Under the pieces are notes generated by a model. The model searched no databases and was not told the origin of the DNA. It worked only from the letters and a program-made list of their open reading frames with translations. From an uncultured Bacteroidales bacterium (GTDB lineage: Bacteria; Bacteroidota; Bacteroidia; Bacteroidales; Bacteroidaceae): a stretch of DNA of 5,067 bases. Positions within the stretch are counted from its first letter, which is position 1, and every line of letters starts with the position of its first letter. The stretch is from positions 1 to 5,067 of the forward strand of contig CADCOX010000253.1 of assembly GCA_902803195.1 (NCBI GenBank), in the 5' to 3' direction. Both the position numbers and the translations under genes were made by a program. Positions 1 to 5,067 of this stretch are shown here, piece after piece.

Positions 1-1799
1 AGCTGCTGACCTCCGAAATCGAGATAGAGATCGCCGAAGAAACGGTCTTCGCTGTTGTTCTTGATGGTAGCATTAACCTGAACTTTTGTTCCCACTTCAA
101 TACCGCCAGTGCAAGACCAATTAGTAACAGCGAGGTCAATGTGCGGATGAGCGATGGGCGTGCAACCATAATTGGTCATATTGACCTCCAAATATATGCG
201 GTCGCTCTCCTTCATCGGCTTCCATTCGCTGCTGCCCTCGACTTGATACATGGGTACGATGCGATAGCTACCCGAGAGGCCTGCACCGAATTTGATGACA
301 TTAGAGGCATTTGACGCCACACCTTCACCGAACTTCGTAGTCTGGCCAAGGGCTGAAGTAGTAACAGCAGAATAATTCCAGCTTTCACTATTGTCGAGAA
401 TGCTGTAGGTGTCGGCTTCGGGGTCATAAAGAGCCAAAGCTTCTTTGAACTTCTTGCCCGTACCAGAGTGATCGGAGAAACTGACTTTGACGATTTTGCT
501 CTTGTAAATCTTGAACGGATAAGATTTACCATCGCGATCCCAAGCCGAAGGACCGCTAATTTGCGTGACCGTCAATTCAGGTTCTACCTCATCGCCCTCT
601 TCACCGCTTCCATCTGGCGTAGCCGTTCCTGGGATGATGTTATAGATAATGTTCTGCTTCATATTGTAGCCCTCGCTTGAGCTGGAACCACCGATACCGC
701 TGGCCGATGGATTGAGGATACTGAGTTGAAAGAAGCCATTACCCATGCCTCCCCATCCCCAGTTGATGTGGAAGTAGTCGCCATACTCGAAGCCGTCGCA
801 GATGAAGGAGTGTCCACCACCACTACCGGCCGTACCATTGTAGATCATAGGGCGTCCGGCTGCCAGTTCACTATAGACGAGGTCGTCCCAAGCCTGCTGC
901 GAATAGTCGATACGGAAAGCTATCTTCGAGCCGTAACCAAAGTATTTAAAACCCTTGGGGATGTCGTCTGTATAAGCTCCCGACGAGTTGCGACCATACT
1001 GCATCTTGACCGAGCAGCCAGCATAGAGCATCAACGTAGACACGGCATCGGTGTAAACATCGTCCTCTGCACCTGTGTAAGTCTCACGCATGTGAGCCCA
1101 ATCAAGCCTTGTAACAGGCTGAGCGTCCATCGTGACCGTAGAATAGCTGTAGTTGTCACCAGCCACAGTAAAAGAGTACTCAGGAATCTCTGCCAGCGTC
1201 TGTGCAGGTTGCTTATAGAAATACATAATCTGCGACATAGCTGTAGCAACACAACCAGTGTATGCAAGGTCGTAGCCATCTGCCTCATCATCAGTTTTCA
1301 TGAACTGCGGGCATTGTTTCCAATACGGAGTAGCCTGGTCCCACTTGGTGGTGATGAGCGGAGCAATGGAGTTGCGCGTGTTGACGCGTGACTTGCGAGG
1401 AGCACGCAACACCTTAGCGGCCTCCAAGTCAGAAAGTTTGGAAAGGGTCTCCAATTGCTCGGTATAACCCTGAAGCCATGCTTTCATGTTAGCAGGGATG
1501 CGCGCAGCATCGAAAGTGCCTTCATCGGAATAACCGAGGATGGGAGCGGTGCGATCATCACCCGAAACGATGACGAAACCGCCATTGTCGCCAATGTTGA
1601 AGACATAGTAGCCAGTGGCTTCACTAGCCTCGGACAGACGACTTGCTCGAGTAGCCAAGCGGATTTGCTTGCGCGCGCCCGCGGGATTCTTCTTTATTAT
1701 GAAAGCGGAAGCCTCTTCCATAGCTTTCTCTTTGCTGACAGGAGCGGCCAATGACGACAAGGTCAGTAGCATACAGAATGCGAACAGTATTTTCTTCAT
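1..1799 (-). CDS. Secreted C10 family (streptopain/SpeB-like) cysteine protease zymogen, 3' end beyond window
   Basis: This is a papain-fold cysteine endopeptidase made as an inactive, exported precursor. Residues 1-19 form a signal peptide (MKK, then hydrophobic ILFAFCMLLTL, cleavage probably after LAA); no lipobox is seen. Residues about 20-135 are the Spi/SpeB-type propeptide, including YYVFNIGDNGGFVIVSGDD at 64-82. The catalytic domain spans about 140-390: WDQ with probable oxyanion Gln155, nucleophile Cys183 in YTGCVATAMSQIM, His330 in GGGHSFICDG, and Asn346-Trp347 in HINWGWGG. The His-to-Asn spacing of 16 equals that of SpeB (His340/Asn356), so the enzyme should be active. A Gly/Glu-rich linker (391-407) leads to at least 190 further residues, beta-rich and CARDB-like near the edge (HPHIDLAVTNWSC), which SpeB (398 residues) lacks. 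The ATG at 1799 is preceded by AGAAGGA only about one base away, and no in-frame upstream start exists. The frame is open to base 1, so the true C-terminus is not visible. The gene lies 41 bases after a small ORF, probably in one operon with it. Confidence 0.96.
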   Translation of the reverse strand, partial: MKKILFAFCMLLTLSSLAAPVSKEKAMEEASAFIIKKNPAGARKQIRLATRASRLSEASEATGYYVFNIGDNGGFVIVSGDDRTAPILGYSDEGTFDAARIPANMKAWLQGYTEQLETLSKLSDLEAAKVLRAPRKSRVNTRNSIAPLITTKWDQATPYWKQCPQFMKTDDEADGYDLAYTGCVATAMSQIMYFYKQPAQTLAEIPEYSFTVAGDNYSYSTVTMDAQPVTRLDWAHMRETYTGAEDDVYTDAVSTLMLYAGCSVKMQYGRNSSGAYTDDIPKGFKYFGYGSKIAFRIDYSQQAWDDLVYSELAAGRPMIYNGTAGSGGGHSFICDGFEYGDYFHINWGWGGMGNGFFQLSILNPSASGIGGSSSSEGYNMKQNIIYNIIPGTATPDGSGEEGDEVEPELTVTQISGPSAWDRDGKSYPFKIYKSKIVKVSFSDHSGTGKKFKEALALYDPEADTYSILDNSESWNYSAVTTSALGQTTKFGEGVASNASNVIKFGAGLSGSYRIVPMYQVEGSSEWKPMKESDRIYLEVNMTNYGCTPIAHPHIDLAVTNWSCTGGIEVGTKVQVNATIKNNSEDRFFGDLYLDFGGQQ

Positions 1800-1840
1800 T
1801 TCCTTCTGTGTGATTAATATGTTTCTACTTTTTGTTTCTT

Positions 1841-2011
1841 TTATTCTCCATCAAAGATAGTATCGTCCCAGACGTTCTCCTTCACAGGTGTCTCGGGTTC
1901 AATGGTGGGGAATTCATCGTCGCCTGCAGGACTCGGCCCCGACACGGCAATAAACGTCTCAATCGCTACGACCTGAACCATGAGCTCAGGTCTAACGTAA
2001 ATTTTCTGCAT
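1841..2011 (-). CDS. Small acidic protein of 56 residues, unknown function, upstream of the C10 protease
   Basis: The ORF starts at ATG 2011, ends at TAA 1841 and encodes 56 residues. I do not know a function. The N-terminus MQKIYVRPEL is basic and followed by a short hydrophobic stretch (MVQVVAIETFIAVSG, residues 11-25). It then becomes Pro/Gly-rich (PSPAG) and strongly acidic, ending VWDDTIFDGE. From memory, many short uncharacterised Prevotella and Bacteroides proteins share this plan: M-K-K-x-Y-x-x-P-E start, a central I-A-x-S, and an acidic Trp/Asp end. It has no typical N-terminal signal peptide, no transmembrane helix of usual length and no cysteine. There is no Shine-Dalgarno site; the leader is AT-rich, as is usual in Bacteroidetes. 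Met11 is an alternative start, but the first Met keeps the shared N-terminal pattern. The gene is 41 bases ahead of the protease with no terminator between, so co-transcription is likely. It is too short and differently built to be a staphostatin- or Spi-type inhibitor. A peptide precursor, an export-related partner or a regulator all remain possible. Confidence 0.72.
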   Translation of the reverse strand: MQKIYVRPELMVQVVAIETFIAVSGPSPAGDDEFPTIEPETPVKENVWDDTIFDGE

Positions 2012-2048
2012 GTTTAGTTGATTATAAATTAATAAATATTACTGTATT

Positions 2049-2069
2049 TCAAAAGATTATTGACACGAA
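2049..2069 (-). repeat. Direct repeat, proximal copy
   Basis: On the minus strand this copy starts TTCGTGTCA, then ATAATC, then TTTTGA. It is 67 bases downstream of the distal copy and about 38 bases before the small-gene ATG, so it may lie inside the transcribed leader if the TACTTTTG element is the promoter. A third, weaker relative, TTCTTGTCA (8 of 9 bases), lies at 2169-2177 on the same strand, without the TAAT/TTTGA part. Confidence 0.55.
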
Positions 2070-2108
2070 CTGTATGTTTCCTCATGTGTGTATTCCTGAA
2101 AAAGCGCG

Positions 2109-2116
2109 CAAAAGTA
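2109..2116 (-). promoter_or_regulatory. Candidate Bacteroidetes -7 element (TACTTTTG)
   Basis: On the minus strand the sequence TACTTTTG matches the Bacteroidetes primary sigma -7 consensus TAnnTTTG exactly. It lies about 98 bases before the small-gene ATG. There is no clean TTTG at the expected -33 distance: that position falls in T-rich sequence around 2137-2142. The match is short, so it could be chance. One copy of the direct repeat sits immediately upstream of it, which would fit control by a protein bound there. Confidence 0.35.
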
Positions 2117-2117
2117 G

Positions 2118-2136
2118 TCAAATATTATGACACGAA
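2118..2136 (-). repeat. Direct repeat, distal copy (TTCGTGTCA-TAAT-TTTGA)
   Basis: On the minus strand this copy reads TTCGTGTCATAATATTTGA. It matches the proximal copy at 2049-2069 over nine identical leading bases, then TAAT, then TTTGA, with only small length differences between blocks. It ends one base before the candidate -7 element TACTTTTG. A regulator-binding site or a duplicated promoter segment are both possible. Confidence 0.55.
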
Positions 2137-2197
2137 TATAGAAAAACCTAGATTAATTTGAATTTACATGACAAGAATTGATTATGCTCAAGAGCTT

Positions 2198-2233
2198 AAA
2201 AAGGCGCCCCGTGCAGTAGAGCACGAGGCGCCT
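2198..2233 (-). terminator. Rho-independent terminator of the modular protein gene
   Basis: Bases 2202-2214 pair with 2221-2233 around a 6-base loop (2215-2220). In the minus-strand RNA this is a 13-bp GC-rich stem, with the only non-Watson-Crick pair being a G-U wobble (2209/2226), followed by five U residues (2202-2198). On the plus strand the same pair would be a C-A mismatch and no U tract follows, so the element is directional. It starts 43 bases after the stop codon at 2277 and separates the modular gene from the small-gene/protease unit. Confidence 0.9.
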
Positions 2234-2276
2234 CGGATAATGTTCTGTCGTGGAGAGAACCACGAACCTAAGTCAA

Positions 2277-5067
2277 TTACTTCACAGCAACCTTCTTGCC
2301 GTTGACGACATAGATGCCACCACGCTGGATCTTGTTCACCTTGCGACCGCCGAGGTCGTAGATGGTGCCATTGATCTCGTCTGCGTTGATGCCACGAATG
2401 CCAACAGCGTCGATAGCAGCCTGATCAGCACCGAACCAGACGGTGTCGGTGGTGGCATTCTGGAGCACGAGCTTCAGCACAGGAGTAGCCTCCTCGCTAG
2501 CCTGCGTGCCCTCGAGCGTGCCTCTGTAGCCGACAGTCATCTGACCACTTGCGGACGTTACCATGAACTCCTCAGCGGAGTAGCTGATGGTGCCATCCTC
2601 GTTCTTCGTGACGGCGACGTTCTCGATGGTGAATGCGTCGAAGCTGCCAAGAGCGGCCATCGGGAGGGTGAAGCCCGAGAAGGTGATGTCGACAGTACCA
2701 TCCTCGTTCGGAGTGATGGTGACGGTCTGCTCGCCTGTGGTCTCACCAATGACGCCAGCCTGCGGATGAGTCTGAGTCTGGTTGATGATACCAGCGTACT
2801 CGGTGCCTTCAGCGCTCTGGCCAGGCAGGAGTTGAACCTCAACAGCCTGATACTGCTTGGTCTCCTCGTTGACGAAGTAGAAGTAAGCGGTAGCGGGTTC
2901 GGTCCAAGCGGCCTTCGACCAAGCCTTGAAGACGGCCTCGTCGGCGAAGAAGCTGATACCGAAGGTGGATGCCTGGTCAAACCAAGTGGAGGCGGTACCA
3001 TCCGGCAAGCACCAGAAGCCTGGATGCGGGTCGCAGCTGTAATCGGTGGAGATAGTCTGCTGACCATCGACGACGATGCCCTTGCCATAGACAACATAGT
3101 TCTCGCCTACGGCCGCCTTGATGGCATCGAGGTCGAGAGCGTCGGACGCATCTTCGCCGAGACCCTCGCCAGCAGCCTGGATGGACAACTGGATAGGATC
3201 AGCAACAGCAGCGAAGTCCTTCAAGAAGACATAAACCAACGGCTCCATCGTCTCCTTGATGCGGAACTCTACATACTTGCCATCGGCGTTGGCCAGACGG
3301 ACGACTGCGTTCAGGACAGCATCCTTCTCGGCACCAAACTGGGTGATCGTGATCTCAGGAGTCTCGGCATCGTACATTATAAAGTACTTGTTGTTGACAC
3401 CCCAGTTGGACTTGTTGCCCTCGTAGTCAACCCAGAAGAGGATCTCGTCGGGATTGCCGTTGTAGTCGGTGCGGACACCCGTCGTATCGACAAGTTGGTA
3501 GATGAGGTCGGCAGGAGCTGAACCAAGCAGTTCGGCAGCCTCGTTGATGACAGAAGCATCGAATGCGGTGAGGGCTTCCCAGTCGGCGACGGGAACTTCC
3601 TCTCCGTTGAACTTATAGATCTTGACAAGGCCTATCTCCTCGGCCTCATTGACGCGGAAGGTGGAACCGTTGTCGGTCTTACCATTGGCGCTCACCCAGA
3701 ACTGGAGAGGACCGCTGGCGCCGCCATTCTGGTTCACCCAGTCGTTGGCCGTACCAGGAGCACGGAGGACGAAACCATCGCTGTTGCCAAAGAGTTCCCA
3801 TGCATATTCGCCATCGCGCATAACGACGTTGGAGCCGTCCTTCGTCAGGCTCTGACCTTCGCCGGCAGCGCGGTTGATGATGGTCAGGTTGTAAGGATTG
3901 CCGAAGAAGGCCCACATGCTCTCAGGAGCAACGAGGTCCTTGTTATCCTTAGGATAGTAGGGCTCGGTCTCGTCCATAGCAACCCAGTAGTTGCTGCGGA
4001 TGTTCATGTTGTACCACTTGGCGTTGGCATAGTCCTCAGAGAACTCGAACAAGCCATTCCATTCTGCGGTGAAGTTGACCTCCTTCGTGTCCTCAGCCAC
4101 AGCCTCGACATCGGATGTCAGGGTGACAAGACCATTGTTGAACTCGGCGGGAGCGACAGGAGTAGCACCAACCTGGAAGGTAGCGTTCTTCGTTGCAATC
4201 GTCTCACCCTTGTAGACGAGGTTCAGAGCCATCTCGATGTAGGACTCGTCCACTTCGAGCTGCCAGAGGTAGTTCTGGTCGAAGCTGTACTCGGCCAACG
4301 GGCCTTCCTCGCCCTGGTTGACGGTCCAGTAGGCACTACCGATCCAATTCCAACCAGACTCACCATAAGCGGCGTTAGTGGAACGGACAGCGTAGAGACC
4401 TTCGTCATTCAGGAAGAATACCTGAGCCTCCCAAGTGTTACGCTTGTTGGAAGTTGTAGCGTTCAGGTGACCCTGCGTCAGGGCTGCCTCGTTAGTACCA
4501 GAAGGATTGCTGAAGTAGCTATCATCGGTGGACTGCAGCATGAAGCCATATTCATACTCTTCACCAGCAACCTTGATGAAGTTGAAGGAAGGAGCCTCCT
4601 CGGCATTTGCCGTCAGAGCACCAGCGTTGGTGACGTAGTACTTCTGGCCATCAACCTCAGTGAAGATACGATAGTGGTGGCCATCCTTGATAGCAGCGAG
4701 TGCGAGGTCGTAAGCCGATTCCTCGGGAACGCCAACCCAGCGCAGCATGGCGGGAGCACCAGCGTAGGCAGCAATAACCTCATCGGGGGTCTCATCAGTA
4801 CCGGGCTTGACAAGCTCAGCAGCCATCACAGCAATATTCTGATAGAAGTAGCCGGGTTTGAGTGCTACGGGGAACTCGGTCTCGCCGAGCGGGATGTAGA
4901 ACGTCTCGCCACGTACACTGTGAGCAGTCTCCGAGCCCATCTGCATAGCGGTGTCAATGTCGCCAGACACCAATACAGTCACCTTCACCTTGACTTCGTC
5001 CTCAGAGATTCCATTCTCCTTGAGGTTGTCGGCAGTGTAGGTAATCTTAAGCGGAGTGTTGGCAGGG
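2277..5067 (-). CDS. Large modular, probably extracellular protein with beta-trefoil-like, tandem-repeat and calycin-like domains (C-terminal part)
   Basis: The frame is open from the right edge to TAA at 2277, giving the last 929 residues; the N-terminus, including any signal peptide, is outside. A GTG at 4988 is an internal codon, since the frame continues upstream (PANTPLKITYTADNLKENG). Numbering from the edge, about 129-245 (HHYRIFTEVDGQKYYVTN ... GWNWIGSAYWTV) and about 350-475 (YWVAMDE, WAFFGNPYNLTIINRAAGEG, DNGSTFRV) resemble beta-trefoil/ricin-like carbohydrate-binding segments. About 499-605 and 640-747 look like two diverged copies of one module, perhaps DUF4859-like. About 779-869 (DGTVDITFSGFTLP ... 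ISYSAEEF) fits the calycin-like beta-barrel of Bacteroidetes. The end (about 898-929: NGTIYDLGGRKVN, then GGIYVVNGKKVAVK) is a short tail of the kind seen on many exported Prevotella proteins, loosely like type IX sorting tails. No catalytic motif is visible, so binding or adhesion is a better guess than enzymatic activity. Few cysteines and many aromatic residues suit a surface protein. The gene ends in its own terminator. The coding call is firm; the domain names are tentative. Confidence 0.93.
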   Translation of the reverse strand, partial: PANTPLKITYTADNLKENGISEDEVKVKVTVLVSGDIDTAMQMGSETAHSVRGETFYIPLGETEFPVALKPGYFYQNIAVMAAELVKPGTDETPDEVIAAYAGAPAMLRWVGVPEESAYDLALAAIKDGHHYRIFTEVDGQKYYVTNAGALTANAEEAPSFNFIKVAGEEYEYGFMLQSTDDSYFSNPSGTNEAALTQGHLNATTSNKRNTWEAQVFFLNDEGLYAVRSTNAAYGESGWNWIGSAYWTVNQGEEGPLAEYSFDQNYLWQLEVDESYIEMALNLVYKGETIATKNATFQVGATPVAPAEFNNGLVTLTSDVEAVAEDTKEVNFTAEWNGLFEFSEDYANAKWYNMNIRSNYWVAMDETEPYYPKDNKDLVAPESMWAFFGNPYNLTIINRAAGEGQSLTKDGSNVVMRDGEYAWELFGNSDGFVLRAPGTANDWVNQNGGASGPLQFWVSANGKTDNGSTFRVNEAEEIGLVKIYKFNGEEVPVADWEALTAFDASVINEAAELLGSAPADLIYQLVDTTGVRTDYNGNPDEILFWVDYEGNKSNWGVNNKYFIMYDAETPEITITQFGAEKDAVLNAVVRLANADGKYVEFRIKETMEPLVYVFLKDFAAVADPIQLSIQAAGEGLGEDASDALDLDAIKAAVGENYVVYGKGIVVDGQQTISTDYSCDPHPGFWCLPDGTASTWFDQASTFGISFFADEAVFKAWSKAAWTEPATAYFYFVNEETKQYQAVEVQLLPGQSAEGTEYAGIINQTQTHPQAGVIGETTGEQTVTITPNEDGTVDITFSGFTLPMAALGSFDAFTIENVAVTKNEDGTISYSAEEFMVTSASGQMTVGYRGTLEGTQASEEATPVLKLVLQNATTDTVWFGADQAAIDAVGIRGINADEINGTIYDLGGRKVNKIQRGGIYVVNGKKVAVK
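2825..3572 (-). repeat. Two diverged tandem protein modules inside the modular protein
   Basis: Two segments of about 108 residues share the same order of landmarks. Copy 1 (about 3572-3250) has FDASVINEAAELLG, then PDEILFWVDYEGNKSNWG, then ADGKYVEFRIKE. Copy 2 (about 3150-2825) has LDLDAIKAAVGEN, then HPGFWCLPDGTASTWF, then ETKQYQAVEVQL. They are joined by about 33 residues. The shared pattern (hydrophobic helix, 'FW-x-x-x-x-G-x-x-x-x-W', beta strands ending in V-E) suggests an old duplication. It reminds me of DUF4859 of Bacteroidetes, but I cannot confirm that by eye. DNA identity is not evident, so the duplication would not be recent. Confidence 0.4.

Larger units (their letters stand above)
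2012..2197 (-). promoter_or_regulatory. AT-rich promoter and leader region for the small gene and protease
   Basis: This non-coding stretch lies between the terminator and the ATG of the small gene. It must hold the promoter of the downstream pair if the terminator is efficient. It is clearly AT-richer than the flanking genes, and the last 37 bases before the ATG are almost all A/T with no Shine-Dalgarno site, which is usual for Bacteroidetes. It contains a two-copy direct repeat (listed separately) and a candidate -7 element. No riboswitch-like structure was recognised by eye. Confidence 0.6.

Noticed and set aside
726..1391. A 221-codon plus-strand frame opposite the protease
   Set aside because: It covers the complement of the catalytic domain, whose minus-strand reading has all active-site motifs in order. 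The plus-strand product has no domain character.
1800..1840. A separate promoter directly before the protease
   Set aside because: The 41 bases between the small gene and the protease hold no TAnnTTTG element and no room for a full promoter and leader, so co-transcription is simpler.
1841..2011. The small protein as a staphostatin- or Spi-type protease inhibitor
   Set aside because: Known C10-coupled inhibitors are about twice as long, usually exported and beta-rich. This one has 56 residues, no N-terminal signal peptide and an acidic, probably flexible end.
2029..2085. An 18-codon minus-strand ORF in the leader (starting MRKHTVRVNN), a possible leader peptide
   Set aside because: It has no ribosome site, no regulatory codon run and no attenuator hairpin after it. 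It also overlaps the direct repeat, which explains part of its sequence better.
2250..3521. A 423-codon open frame on the plus strand opposite the modular protein
   Set aside because: It lies wholly antisense to a confident gene apart from its first bases, which cover the stop codon and tail of that gene. Its product is dominated by Leu, Val, Asp and Ser without any recognisable domain, as expected from reading the complement of a GC-rich coding sequence. It also has no promoter or leader of its own.
4986..4988. GTG as the start of the modular protein
   Set aside because: The frame continues upstream to the window edge with ordinary coding sequence (KITYTADNLKENG), there is no signal peptide after the GTG, and no intergenic spacer is seen.

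Overview
The window looks like chromosomal DNA from a Bacteroidales bacterium, most likely Prevotella or a close relative. The evidence is a SpeB/interpain-type C10 cysteine protease with its typical propeptide, a calycin-like domain followed by a short glycine/lysine C-terminal tail of a kind common on exported Prevotella proteins, little use of Shine-Dalgarno sites, and AT-rich leaders. All genes are on the minus strand, so transcription runs from high to low coordinates. The assignment rests on protein character only, as no rRNA or tRNA is present.

Layout in transcription order. (1) 5067 to 2277 is the C-terminal 929 residues of a large modular protein whose start lies outside the window. 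It shows beta-trefoil-like segments, two similar tandem modules of about 108 residues, a calycin-like beta-barrel and a short C-terminal tail. No catalytic domain is visible. (2) A strong intrinsic terminator at 2233-2198 closes that unit. (3) 2197-2012 is an AT-rich promoter/leader region with a roughly 20-bp direct repeat at 2118-2136 and 2049-2069 and one candidate Bacteroidetes -7 element. (4) 2011-1841 encodes an unannotated-looking 56-residue acidic protein. (5) After a 41-base gap, 1799 to 1 encodes a secreted C10 (streptopain family) protease, cut by the left window edge after 599 residues.

How they fit together. The terminator separates the modular protein from the protease unit. The small gene and the protease are probably co-transcribed from the repeat-bearing region. 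The protease has an intact active site (Cys183, His330, Asn346, probable oxyanion Gln155) and a signal peptide, so it should be exported as a zymogen. The modular protein is probably also extracellular or surface-bound. The most interesting item is the small ORF directly ahead of the protease: its 'M-x-K-x-Y-x-x-P-E' start, central 'IAVSG' and acidic Trp-containing end resemble short uncharacterised Prevotella proteins as I recall them, and its role is unknown.
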